From Lutjanus erythropterus (lineage: Eukaryota > Chordata > Actinopteri > Lutjaniformes > Lutjanidae): a stretch of 64,000 nucleotides of DNA. The notes below the pieces were generated by a model, which was given only the letters and a program-made list of their open reading frames with translations, was not told the origin of the DNA and searched no databases. The position numbers and the translations under genes were made by a program. The stretch spans positions 36,843,408 through 36,907,407 of the forward strand of contig CM034599.1 in the NCBI GenBank assembly GCA_020091685.1, in the 5' to 3' direction. Shown here piece after piece: positions 31,335 through 42,178 of the stretch (positions are counted from its first letter, which is position 1; the number at the start of each line of letters is the position of its first letter).

Positions 31335-32442
31335 CAGGGGTCGTGTTAACCGAATATTTTCCGTCGTTGACCGTTTTTTTTAAAACCCCTGACCACTTGG
31401 TGGCGAGTGAGCATATTAATTAGTTATTGTCTCTGTTGATGCTTGGCTTCACTCTGAAAAATAGGTACATTCGAGATGAAGCCTGGAGAGTAGACGAGAT
31501 CAGGTGGCCGCAGCAGGAGGTGGAGACAAAAAGCTGCAGTCAAGTCCGACAGTTTTCAACAGACTTACGAGAGAGTAGAGGAAGAGACACGAACATCCTG
31601 TTAGATCACCTGTAGGTTACCTGTAGTCTGCAGATCATGCTCATAGCTGAAGAAATAAAGTGTGTTCTTGATCGTTGATTGAAGTTAAAATAGAAGAGAT
31701 CCTCCTTTTGACGCTTGTAACATCTGTTCTTTTATCTGCCTTGTAAAGCACTAAACTGCTCTTTTGATAAGTATATATATAACATTTATTATTATCAGAC
31801 ACAAAATATCTGCTTGTTGACAGATTAAAACTTCATTGCACAGCAGAAGACTGATGTGTCCAGCATTAAATATTACAATTACACAGAAAATTAGTATTTT
31901 ATACAACATGTGGTGTTTGTTGTCAAAATTAAGAGCCAATCAGAGCCTGTCAGCTTGTCGATCAGGTGACAGCCAGGCGTTTGCAGTCGGTGGAGAGCAG
32001 CTACAGCACCTGGCTCTACAAACTGCGGCCGCCTCGATCTCGTGAGGTTATCGTTGCCTACGTGTGCATGACGTCAGTGCAAGTTGGGATCAAGTTGGAC
32101 ACAAATCTAACCAGCATGCATTGTGCAGCGATCACTGCTGATCGATTCTGCACAGGCCTGGCTCATCTCAAACACAAGTAGTGTCACGGCAGCTGAGTGT
32201 CAGCAGCTAAAGTTTCATCAAAAAGCACAATAACGATGATGGTGTTGATAAAAGAGGTACAGTGTGGATTCTCTGTTCAGCTTGTTCGGACCGAATATTA
32301 TTAATATGAATGAAAATTAAATGCTATTGAATATGTCATTATTATCATTTTAAAAATTAAAGTGACGGGTAGAAATAGATTATGACGGGATTTTTATGAC
32401 CGTCAGTCGAAATGACAATGAAAAAGTTTAGCGTAACCTCTG
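31335..32442. mobile_element. hAT-type non-autonomous transposon with perfect target duplication
   Basis: 1108 bp between identical 8-mers ATGTGGAT (31327-31334, 32443-32450). The ends are inverted: CAGGGGTCGTGTTAACCGAA on the left, and on the right the reverse complement CAGAGGTTACGCTAAACTTT. Both contain GTCGTTGACCG/GACTGACGGTCA-type subterminal motifs. Eight-base duplications and CAG...CTG ends are the hAT signature. Frames of 60-71 codons inside have no transposase or BED-finger motif, so it is probably a deletion derivative. Inserted into R6. Confidence 0.9.
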
Positions 32443-32520
32443 ATGTGGATATATATTTTGACATGTCAAAATTCTATTTTGACTTTCCACTAGTCAAACT
32501 TAATCGCTACTTGTCAGCCC
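32443..32520. repeat. R6 MITE, copy 2, right part
   Basis: Begins with the right copy of the hAT target duplication, then TTTTGACATGTCAAAATTC and ATTTTGACTTTCCACTAGTC in R6 style. Confidence 0.55.
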
Positions 32521-32529
32521 TACTGATTA

Positions 32530-33500
32530 AATGTTAAAAGGGCTCGCTGTATGACACTTAATTTAGCCAATTTGTGACACTGATGCCCTCTCATGTTTCA
32601 GTGTTGATTACATGTTCCAATTACAGGCTCTTTCTGACACAAAGCCCAGCTCATCTGACTTGTGGCACGATTTATCTGCTCCCAATTAGCAGGAGAGGTT
32701 CAAGAAAACTTGTCATCTTGTTCAGAGCCTCTATTTATTCTACCTGCACACGAACACAAGCAACAATAATAGGACTCTGAAGCGCCATAATTCTGCAGCT
32801 GCAAAAGTTACAGTTCAAGTTTTACAATCTAAAATGTGCCACAGTGAAACGCTGATGGATGGCAGCCAGGTGAGGCTTCGGTGTGCTTTTTCCTTTTCTA
32901 GGTCCACCCACCCAGCCTCTATTCACGAAGACATCACTCATCATCTGAGGGATATATCTATCCATTGATTCAAATTTTCGCCTTCTCTCTTACTCAAAAA
33001 AATAATTTTCCCAGAGCAAGGTCATTGAGTTGGAGTGGGAACATCACACGTTTGGTTTTTGATGAGACATTAAAAGAAAAGTGGTGAGTCAGGGGAAATT
33101 GTATTGAGTCTTTCAGAGGGAAACGGCATTGAAATTTATAAGCGTGAAAATGAGGAGGGGTGGAATACGCTATATGTGAGAGGGGAGGGCCGGAGTGGGC
33201 TAAATGCCAACATTAATGCCGCATAGATAAAAGAAACAAGTGTATCTTCAGGATGATGTTTTTAGATTGTTATTTCTGAGCAGGATGGAGGTTGACATTT
33301 TGATATTCTGGTCGTCTCACACTGGAGAGACAGAAGCACTGAAATGCTTTAAACAGAAAGCTCACTCAAAACACTTAATGCTTGTGACTAATTGCATCAA
33401 CGGAAAGGTTTGTTTGTCAGAGGAAATACAAGAGGACGGCCGCATTAACATTTCAGACATATCACTGACGCTAATCCACTACATACAATAAGCAAGCAAG
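32530..33500. promoter_or_regulatory. Repeat-free candidate conserved region
   Basis: Two islands, 32530-32780 (CTTAATTTAGCCAATTTGTG, CTGCTCCCAATTAGCAGG) and 32850-33490 (TGAAATTTATAAGCGTGAAA, ACATTAATGCCGCATAGATA, GACTAATTGCATCAACGG, ACTGACGCTAATCCAC). Even composition with scattered homeodomain cores. An 83-codon + frame (33240-33491) ends ISDISLTLIHYIQ without domain. CNE-like; unproven. Confidence 0.3.
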
Positions 33501-33756
33501 TGAGACTATAGAGACCGTCTCAAGGAGATGTTTATTGTCGCAGTAGTCCAAGCAGGGACAAATAAGTTTCACTCTGGTTTCTTTATTATGTCCCAGATGT
33601 TAATAATAATGCTTAAGATTTCATGTTAAAGTGCATCTAAGATCAGTCCTGGTTGATTTGACAACACATCAAATCACCACTTTTTTGATTGGGGTGGCCC
33701 AAGTGGGGCACTGACTCATGCAGGGATGACATGAAATTCATTCATGGAAACATAAC

Positions 33757-34445
33757 AAAATGGCCTCTAGGGTGCCCTTCCAGTCAAGAAAACATGGCAA
33801 ACCGTGGTTAAGTGCCTCTAGGATGACTTTCCAGTAGACAAAAAGTGGTCAAGTGCCCTTTTCAAAAAGTTGGTTCAAACTGTGGTCCTGCCACGCACTG
33901 GACAGATAACCAATCATATTTATAGTTAATGGGCTTAGCTGACTATGTTAGCTACTAAGTAGTTTACATTGTTTTATGATATTCTGACATTCTTTTCGCA
34001 TCATTGTTCCTCTTATTATCATAAAAGTCCTCCTAGTCAACAAAGCATGATAAAGGGGTGACCTTCCAGTGGACAAAATGTGGTAAAGCGCCCTCTAGGG
34101 TGTCCTACCAGTGGGCAAAACATAATAAAGTGCCCTCGAGGGTGTCCTTCCAGTGGACAAAACACCATAAAGTGCCCTTTAAGATGCCTTTGCAGTGGAC
34201 TAAACATGGCAAATGTCATAAAGTGGACAAGACATGATATAGTATCCTCTGGGGCACCCTTCTAGTGGACAAAACAAGATAAAGTTCCTCTAGGGCGCCC
34301 TTCAAATGGACAAAACAAGTTAAAGTGCCCTCAAGTGTGTCCTTCCAGTGGACAAAACATGATATAGTGCACTCTAGGATGCCTTTTCAGCAACTGAAAC
34401 ATGGCAAAACATTGGAAGGTGCCTCTAAAGTACCCTCAAGGGTCT
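33757..34445 (+). repeat. 42-bp minisatellite
   Basis: Tandem units such as AAGCGCCCTCTAGGGTGTCC-TACCAGTGGGCAAAACATAATA (34086-34127), 42 bases each, with variants. Two runs (33757-33880, 34030-34445) flank ~150 bp of non-repeat DNA. Because 42 is divisible by three, both strands stay open and spell a 14-residue period (about 60 codons each). These are not genes. A solitary unit lies at 24508-24553. Confidence 0.9.
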
Positions 34446-35209
34446 GTTTTCTGTATGCAATGCAGTCCCATATAGGCTTAACTACAGACTAAAAAGTTTT
34501 TTTTGGCCTCTATGTTACTCTAATTGGTTAAATAGTTATATATTATTAGATATTTCCCTGTGTGTATTATTACAGAAGTGTGGTAGTTAGTGTACATTAA
34601 GTTGTTAATTAACAGAGATTTTCATTGTTCATCTTTTTTTCTTTTCTGATGAATCAACCAAAAGAGTATCATGTTCATCCTAGCTTTGGAAGTGCTCCAA
34701 CTGTCTGTCTGAGTCATTCATTATATGTGTAAAATGAATAGTACATCAGTTTGTGTGTGCATACTACATCAGTGAAACTGCTGAATGAAACTGCTCATCG
34801 GGGCTTGTTAAAATGCAGATCTCAAGATTATCACTTCAATGTTTTTTTCAAGTTATTTTGTGACGAACTGCTGTGGTTTACCCTCTTGTTTCCCTCAACC
34901 TGACTTGTCTACTTGAACTTTTCCTTCAGACAGTGATTCCCACCTTCCCCAGAGACTCACCTGCAATTGTTGCATCCTGCTGGGTCTTTATTTGTAGGTG
35001 GAGGAAGCGGTAACAACTGCATTAGTTTCAGTGACAGCGAGGGAGCTGAAGTAGCGTCTCTAGTTGAAAAACACAAGTCTTGTTAGTCGTTTCCTTTTCT
35101 CTGTGTGTTGTGGCTTCACTGCTTTCTGCTCTATTGCGGATGTCTCTTCCTGTTTTTGGATGGATTTTACCCCCATGTGACTGTTGAATATTTAGATGTG
35201 AACCTGTGA
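34446..35209. other. Unassigned DNA
   Basis: AT-rich, unique. 34960-35060 is mixed composition. No gene or repeat identified. Confidence 0.3.
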
Positions 35210-35347
35210 GTCTCTAAAGAGGACTTTGCTCTTTGATTCTGAAGGATGTTTATCATTCTGTTCTACAGATGCCATTAAACTCAATTGTAGCAGCTGGAAA
35301 TATCTCAGCATGATATCACATTGTCAACTTTGGTCAAGACAAATATG
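35210..35347 (+). repeat. Left outer arm of a ~1.6-kb imperfect palindrome
   Basis: 138 bp that match the reverse complement of 36682-36824 at roughly 87% by eye. Shared runs include GAAGGATGTTTATC, ATTGTAGCAGCTGGAAAT and TCTCAGCATGAT. The two arms flank R2 copy 3 symmetrically. Confidence 0.85.
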
Positions 35348-35400
35348 CTGCTAAAAAAGAAAAGCAATCCAGAAATGCAGTGCCATGAAAAATATGTTTC

Positions 35401-36619
35401 AGTAACACTTAATTTGAAGGGATGTGCATAAGGCCATCATTACACTGTCATAACCATGCCATGACACCTATTTGGTCATTTTTTATGCAAAGCTGACATT
35501 GTTTAAGATGTCTTCGTCATGACAATTTGACATTAATCAAGACAATAACCTATTTGTTATGACAACTTGATGTTAACTAAGTCAGTGACAACTTGACACT
35601 AAGACAACATAACCTGTAAATGTCATGCCAATTTTCAGTGACCTCAACTGAAGTCTTTATGACATTTGGACTTGTCATAAAGATGCCATTACAGTCATAA
35701 GGTCAGTTTGACAACAGAGTACAGTACCTAGGTGATTTAACTTACAAAGTCAACTGATGGACAGAAAATGGTTCGCTAGTTTACTTGTTGCTAACGTAGG
35801 CTAACCGATGTCTGCTGTTATCTGCACCCAGAATTAGCTAGTTAGCTTGGTTAGCCATGGAGCTGGCCGCCTAATTAGCTGACTCAGGCCCGGGGTGCCA
35901 AGAGCCAAACCAGCAAAGAAACAAGGCCTTATAACATTTAATGACATCTTTATGGCAACTCCAAATGGTGCCACTTTACTTGAAGTCTAGCAAAATTATG
36001 AATGATGCTGTAACAAAAGCATTTGACAGTGTAACAAAAGTGAATGACATCTTTATGACAGGTCTTAAATACACCACTTAACTTGAGGTCAAGGAAAATA
36101 CTGACACCCTCACAATGATCTCATGACAGCCAGTGTCAAAACCAGCCACATATAACAGTTTAATGTACTATTAAAACATAAAGCTAAACACTTTCTTTAA
36201 TTTTTATAATGTCAAGTTGACAACAACATTGACAGGTTATGTGGTCTTGGTCAATGTGAAGCTGTTGTCGTCAAACTGGCCTTATAACATTTAATGACAA
36301 CTTTATGACAAGTTCAAATGGTACCACTTTAGCCAAGGTCAAAGCAAGTTACCATGACGATGACATTTACAGATTATTTTATCTTGGTTAATGTCAAGTT
36401 GTCATTGACTTAATACATTATTGAACTGATTAATGTCAAGTTATCATATCAAACAATCTCAAACAATATCAGCTTTACATTAAAATTGACATAATTGACC
36501 AAATGACACTTAACAGTCATAAACAAGTAGAAAAACTCCTTAATGTTTATGACAGATGTCATAACATGGTTATGACAGTGTAATGCCTTACGCACACCCT
36601 TTCAAATAAAAGTGTTACT
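35401..36619. mobile_element. R2 long-inverted-repeat element, copy 3, full length
   Basis: Left end AGTAACACTTAATTTGAAGG, then GATGTGCATAAGGCCATCAT and TACACTGTCATAACCATG. The right end, reversed, is AGTAACACTTTTATTTGAAA, then GGGTGTGCGTAAGGCATTAC and ACTGTCATAACCATG. Homology between arms continues for about 350 bp (TTTGGTCATT, AAAGCTGACATTGTTT, GACAACTTGACATTAA). The centre repeats GACTTGTCATAAAGATGTC-type modules and a GCTAGTTAGCTTGGTTAGCC block. 1219 bp, no coding potential. Foldback-like DNA element. Confidence 0.8.
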
Positions 36620-36643
36620 GATACTTTTTTTTTTTTTTTTTTT
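36620..36643 (+). repeat. Poly-T run
   Basis: GATAC followed by about 20 T, lying between the R2 end and the right outer arm. Confidence 0.9.
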
Positions 36644-36681
36644 TTGCACTGCACTCTATTTCTCGGTCTGTTTTCCTTTTC

Positions 36682-36824
36682 ACATACTTGTCTTGACCAC
36701 ATCTGACAATGTGAGATCATGCTGAGACATTTCCAGCTGCTACAATGGAGCTTAATAGCATCCAAGTAGAACAGAAAGATAAACATCCTTCAAAATCAGA
36801 GAACAAAGTCCTCTTTTTAGACTA
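36682..36824 (-). repeat. Right outer arm of the ~1.6-kb palindrome
   Basis: Reverse complement of 35210-35347, with shared runs as described there. Together with R2 copy 3 the structure could fold into a stem of several hundred base pairs. Confidence 0.85.
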
Positions 36825-36849
36825 ACACTGCATAATAGGTGCCGTTTCT

Positions 36850-37700
36850 AGCAGCTATTATAGGCTGCACCTTTAATTTAAAACCGAGGCCGCGCTGCCA
36901 GCGCTGGTACACAAACCGCTCATTGATGTTGTTAAAGTGACTGGATTTAATGCCATGTTGAATTCAGACATTCAGTTCAGTTATGCTTTTGAAGGATAGA
37001 GACAGCGGCCGATACGAGACCTTGGCCTTTTTTCCTTTGTGATGAGTCATTTCAGCATGGTAAGCAGGCGTAGATCTGCTGCCTGAATGCTTCTGTCTAT
37101 TTTTTCTTCATTTGACACAATGGGACTGATTAAAAAGACAAAATTAATAGCCACTGGCAACGTGCTAATTCTCTGCACTCTAACAGTGAGAAGAATTTCT
37201 GCTACCACAGCTGACCTTCTTTGATGTAATTGTGCTCCCATACACACACACACACACACACGACTCACGGCAAGACAATCTCTAGCGGACCTACAGTAGG
37301 TAAGCCCATTTATTTGGCCAAATAGATCCTGAAAAGCCTTCATATTGCACTTGTGTAATAGCTGTGCCTTAGAAAATGGTCTTTACGGAATAATGCCGCA
37401 TTACTTCACGCAGAAATATTGTGTCATTTAGCCCCTGTCTGCTGTCCTCATGATCAATGATTGCTCCTTGATGAAATAGAAATCACCGGTTCAGTTTCAG
37501 CCGTGCAGAGGGGTGGAGCGCCGAGCGACATTTGTTTAAACTGTTAATAATGCATCAACAAAAGCTCGACTGCAGCGGCAGCGGTGACAAAGCTCGGCTA
37601 AATCTGACTAACCGGGGTTGCCAAACCCAATTTCCAGCACAGGTACAACAAAATCCTCGAGCAGTTTGAGGAAAACTGAACTCGTTTTAGCGAAGATTGA
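36850..37700. promoter_or_regulatory. Repeat-poor candidate regulatory region
   Basis: 36890-37230 and 37380-37620 are even-composition and repeat-free: GATGAGTCATTTCAGCATGG (AP-1/MAF-type), AAAAGACAAAATTAATAGCC, CAACGTGCTAATTCTCTGC, TGATCAATGATTGCTCCTTG and ACTGTTAATAATGCATCAAC. Interrupted by a short CA tract. CNE-like; conservation untested. Confidence 0.3.
37242..37261 (+). repeat. (AC)n microsatellite
   Basis: About 10 AC units. Confidence 0.9.
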
Positions 37701-38369
37701 AGGCTGTTCATCAGTATTTTGCAGGGAGAGGCGACACAAAGCATGGCCCACATTTCAAGGTCCTGAGGAAATTGAGTGGAATTGATGTTATCCTGCCCTC
37801 ACTCGCCTGCATAGCCTTGGATTGTGTATGAAACACAACACTCTGCTCTTATTGTGAATCTGCCAAGTTTTCAACATAAAAGACACAAAATATGAAGACA
37901 GGCAGCACCCCAGCCACCTATAGATTGGACAAATAGCCAATGTAGAGTCCAAGGGGAGAATATTTCCTGCAGCTTTCCTTTCCGAATGTGTAATGGCTGA
38001 ACTAGATGAATGCAACATGAGCATGGCCGCACAGTCCCAGAAAGAATAATGGCAGGCGCATTTACAAGTTTCATGTTGTTAGGCTTGAGATAAACTATTT
38101 CACTTTATGTAGTGCTTTGGTCATTAATCTTGGTGGATTGCACAGACAGTGCCTTCCCCTTCCATTTTATTTATCATAGCTTCACACAGGAGCCTCGTTC
38201 CCCCCACCAAGCAGTAACCTTAAGCACAGCAGTGCTCCACTTCCCTGCCTTCAGCCGCACTGCTCGTTTTAGAGTCACACCTATTCTCTCTGTAACTATG
38301 TGGATATACACTCTGAGAGGAGCTTTAATGGGGCCAATGATAGACCGTTGACACCTACAGTAAAACTTC
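37701..38369. other. Unassigned unique DNA
   Basis: Mixed composition, no repeats shared elsewhere. Frames up to 79 codons without domain. Could be partly regulatory. Confidence 0.3.
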
Positions 38370-39960
38370 TTGAGGGCAGAGCGCAGGGGCGGGGCCAGAG
38401 GAATGGCACAGGCCCCCGCTGGAATTGAAAGCTGTTTGGCTTATTAGTATCATGGATGCTCACAAAGATGTGAAATGCCCACAGAGATGCAAAACAAACA
38501 CAAAAACAGTCAGAATGACTACAAGGACACACTGCAGAGACAAGTAAAACAACTGCAAAGAGATGCACAATGACCAAAAACTAAACACAAAACAACCACC
38601 AAGAGATTCAAATTGACTGAGAAACACAAAACAACCAAAAAGAGATGCAAAATGATTACAAAGAAACAAAATAACCAGTGGTGGAAACTGAAAATCTGTA
38701 CTCAAGTACAAGTACTATTACATTGCTAAAATATTACTTAATTACAAGTACAATTACTGGTGTTAGAAAAATACTGAAGTAAAAGAACAAAGTATTGATT
38801 GCAAAAACTACTAAAGTACTAGTTACTTTTAACCGTTGATGTCATCGTCACCTCTCCAGACTAGGGTTGCAACTTTTGTGCATTTTGCTGAACCAATGGT
38901 TGAGACACTAACAATCGATTAATTATTACTAATTGATGAGATAAACAAAACTTTTTCATTTTTTGCCTGCTTTTCTTGTCATTTTTTCCTCATTTCAAGT
39001 TAATTTTGTTCCCTTATTCAACAAATGTCTCCACCAGACACAACAAAGTTAGATGAGGTGCAATTACTGCCACAACTATTGATTAACGCATTTTTAATTG
39101 GTTAAATTCTTAATGGCAAATAATCAAATAAAGATCAATCATTAACATCTTTTTTTGTTTGTTTGTTTTGTTTTATTTTTCATCCATTTGTCCTGGTTTT
39201 CATTGGCTTGTTTGCTATCAGATCATCCAATTGGCTACAAAAATGCAGATGAAAGGTTTGGATATTAATTCAAATTATACTATGTACTCAACTATGATTT
39301 TAAAATACCTAAGTAGATTACATGGCATAATGAATACTTAAGTACAGGTAAAAGTACAGAATTGAAAATCTACTCATAAAAGTACAATTACCCCCCAAAA
39401 TTACAGTAATTTGAGTATTTGTAATTAATTACTTCCACCCCTACCAGAAACAGATGCAAAATTATTGTAAAGAAACACAAAATTACTACAAAGAGATACA
39501 AAACAACTACAAAAAGGGCAGAACAATGCCAAAAAACACAAAAAGATGCACTACAACTGCAAAGAAACACAAAACAATCACAAAGATGCAGAATGATGAA
39601 AAAGAAACATAAAATGACCAGAGAAATGCAAAACAGTAAAAAGACAAAACAATGCCCAAAAAACACAAAAGATGCAAAGTGACAGCAAAGAAACAACCAC
39701 AAAGAGATGTAAAAAAAACTCATTTAATCCACAAAGAAAAACAAAATAAGTAGAAAGAGCACAAAGAGTTGCAAAACAACTACAGAAAAGCAAAACAGTG
39801 CCAAAAAACACAAAAAACATGCAAAAAGGCAAGGAAGGAACACAGAACAACCACAAAGAACAGAACAGGCAAAATGATGACAGAAAAGGCGAAAGAACCC
39901 CAAAAAGAAGCAATGAAAGACGCACCACCTGCACTGTGTGCCGTGCACATTTACGCTGTG
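38370..39960 (+). mobile_element. Minisatellite-bearing repeat element, split by R5
   Basis: Left unique arm GGGGCGGGGCCAGAGGAATG and CACAGGCCCCCGCTGGAATT, then an array of ACAAAGAGATGCAAAATGAC-like units (38455-38675), R5 (38676-39443), and more array (39446-39915). The right arm is near CACCTGCACTGTGTGCCG. Polar, lysine/glutamine/asparagine-rich frames on + and Phe/Cys-rich frames of 111-118 codons on - come from the array and are not genes. The element type is unclear. Confidence 0.6.
38676..39443 (+). mobile_element. R5 hAT-type MITE, copy 2
   Basis: Starts CAGTGGTGGAAACTGAAAAT and ends ACTTCCACCCCTA, with subterminal CTCAAGTACAAGTACTATTA and GAATACTTAAGTACAGGTAA. Inverted copy at 45103-45831 aligns throughout, including the AATCGATTAATTATT and GAGGTGCAATTACTGCC regions. 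It interrupts the minisatellite. The flanking 8-mers agree at only 4 of 8. Non-coding. Confidence 0.75.
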
Positions 39961-40830
39961 AAATAAGGATTTATTTCAACCAAAAGCAGAGGCTCTGATC
40001 ATTTGGACAGTGGACAGACTAACCAGGACATTTTTGGTGACTTTTATTTAGTTTCTGTTAAGTTTAAATGACATTGATGATACAAAAAAAGGTCTGGCGA
40101 GTTTGGCGAGCGCAATTAAACAGCTGCTTCTGACTGAACAAAACATATCTTACTCTTTAAAATAAGTTCTCTGACTGTGATCCTTTCCATGAAGTTGTCA
40201 GACACTAACAATAACAGTCTGAGCCTGTCAGTGGCAAAAACAAGTATAAACAACAACAAACAAGCAAGCGTCACCTGCTCTATGAGCTCTGTGGGTGCGC
40301 TGGGTCACGCCGCTCTGTCTTTCTCTCTCGCTCTGCCTCCATCTCAGTTAGTTTTGTGGTTTGTGGTGATTTAGAGACTCTGTTCGTAAAGTTTACAGCC
40401 TCTCATGCTGTTACACTGCTCTGTGTATAATGATGCAGATAAAAAAAACAAGAGCAGAAACTTGTTCATCATCTACTCCTTCCACCCTCTCTCATCAGTC
40501 AACCGACAGTGCATGTGGTCCCGACTATATAAGTGTCTCAGCTGATCCAAAAATATATTTATGATTCCCTTTAATTCCTCACTGAAATGTTTTCCTGTGC
40601 ATTTTGGTAAGCTTCTATCTTACTGTAATGCACTCTGACTGACAAAGGATGGATGTCAGTCGAATACAGGGGCTCAAACTAATGATTTGAACCAGGGCAC
40701 TATCCCCCATCCCCATAAATTTGAGTTTTAACACGTTATTCTTATTTAGCAAATACACCTCCTGCTTTAAAACTGTGCCCTGGTCTGACCCTCCCACTCA
40801 AAAGTTTGTGCACCCACCCCTGGCAGTGCA
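39961..40830. other. Unassigned, partly repeat-derived DNA
   Basis: 39985-40060 is related to 9893-9965 (GACAGTGGACAGACTAACC, TTTTGGTGACTTTTATTTAG). 40250-40350 is CT-rich. No gene. Confidence 0.3.
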
Positions 40831-41640
40831 CATAAACAGTTTCTCATACAGTCTGCAAGAATACGTTGTAATTCCACGTGCGGCTGTCGGTAATGTGATT
40901 CTGTGACGGCTTCAGCTTTGCAGGGAAATAAGTTGCAGCCCCGCATAATCAGATTTCTCCTCCATAACCCCAGCATAGATCTGTGAACGCTGATAACCCC
41001 AATGAGCTCTGATGCATGGGTCTGTCTCATAATATGGGACGCATGAGTTTATCTCTTTGCTGTTAATGTAGGTTGCAATACTTAACAACCAACAGCCCTG
41101 ACTTACTCTCTGCAGGCCTGCGCCAGGAATCCAAATCGGGATATTGACTTTGGGGTATTATAAAAGACTACATTAAGTCAAGGCAGGGATGTGACATTGC
41201 AAAGAAACTAGCTGATCAAACCGAGCTTATTCAGTGCCATTGCAGATCAATTGTGCAGCTCAGACACAGACGAGATCCATCATGCGCACTTATCATCCTG
41301 TCGCCTGCACCGGACCGCGTCTTCAGCTTTGTATCTATTCTCAAACATGACACGTTTTCTAATGGAGAGTGAAGTGAGCCTTGTGGTGTTTGGATAGTCA
41401 GCCTGTGGCACTGCGATCACCGCCGCTCAGTGGTCCCACAATCACAATCAGCTGATATTTTGGTGACAGTTGTTGCCTCCCAGATGTGCTGTAAAAGAAT
41501 AGAATCCAAGACATGAGGCAGGTTTAAATTCTGAAGATTTCATCCCGCTTACAGCTGGGGGACTATTAGATGAATCATTATGATGATATAATAATACCAT
41601 GTTATCCTTATGCAGAACTCTGTGGTGCAAGCTAACAAAA
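40831..41640. promoter_or_regulatory. Repeat-poor candidate regulatory region
   Basis: TTATCTCTTTGCTGTTAATG, AATCCAAATCGGGATATTGA, GCCATTGCAGATCAATTGTG and GGACCGCGTCTTCAGC occur in even-composition, repeat-free DNA. 87-codon minus frame (40767-41030) without domain. CNE-like only by texture. Confidence 0.25.
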
Positions 41641-41689
41641 CTAGCAAAGATGGTTCCTGGTGTTTATGATTTATAGCATCATATGATTT

Positions 41690-41837
41690 AAGTAGAGTAG
41701 AGATGCTTGTGTAAAAAAATACACATTTTTGTTAAAACAAAGAGACTAAAAGTAAAAAGTTGTGAGAAAAATAAACACTAAAGTATTAAGCGAATTATTA
41801 GTATCAAGTATTTGTACTTAGTTACTTCCTATGTCTG
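41690..41837 (-). mobile_element. R3 element, terminal fragment
   Basis: Ends AGTATTTGTACTTAGTTACT and TCCTATGTCTG, the same end as the 55.7-kb copy. Preceded by AAAACAAAGAGACTAAAAG. The minisatellite and the other end are absent. Confidence 0.5.
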
Positions 41838-41934
41838 ATTTACTGACACTGTGAGTAACAAATGAATACCCAAACTAGAAGAGTTCATGCAGTAAAGTGC
41901 AGATCTTTCCCAGGCAACCCAAGAAGAAGTTTTG

Positions 41935-42092
41935 AATGTAACCCCTTTGTAATCACTGATATTTTGATTACCAACTGTAATTTTATTACATACTTTTGTC
42001 ATTGACTGAAACTAATTACAATTACACTTATCTTGGAATTTGATTACATGGAATCAACTACATATAAGTCATTACTCTCCAGCACTGCGAGT
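41935..42092 (-). repeat. R4 MITE inside R1 copy 4
   Basis: CCTTTGTAATCACTGATATT, TTACCAACTGTAATTTTATT, GGAATTTGATTACATGG and a reversed end CTCTCCAGCACTGC. It sits at the same place and orientation relative to R1 as the R4 at 13728-14165. Confidence 0.6.
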
Positions 42093-42178
42093 ATCCTATT
42101 GGACATATGTGAAATTTTGTCATAATTAGAATATGAATTCTTCAGTTAGAGCCTAAGACGTGTCTTGTGAGGTTACGG

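Noticed and set aside
33757..34445. CRISPR-like regular repeats
   Set aside because: Units are contiguous 42-mers with no unique spacers, diverged from each other, in an animal nuclear genome; this is a minisatellite.
36559..36786. 75-codon minus frame with a lysine run
   Set aside because: Spans the R2 end, the poly-T run and the palindrome arm; an artefact.
39388..39948. Minus-strand Phe/Cys-rich frames of 111-118 codons
   Set aside because: Readings of the ACAAAGAGATGCAAAATGAC array; not conserved as protein and overlapping in different registers.
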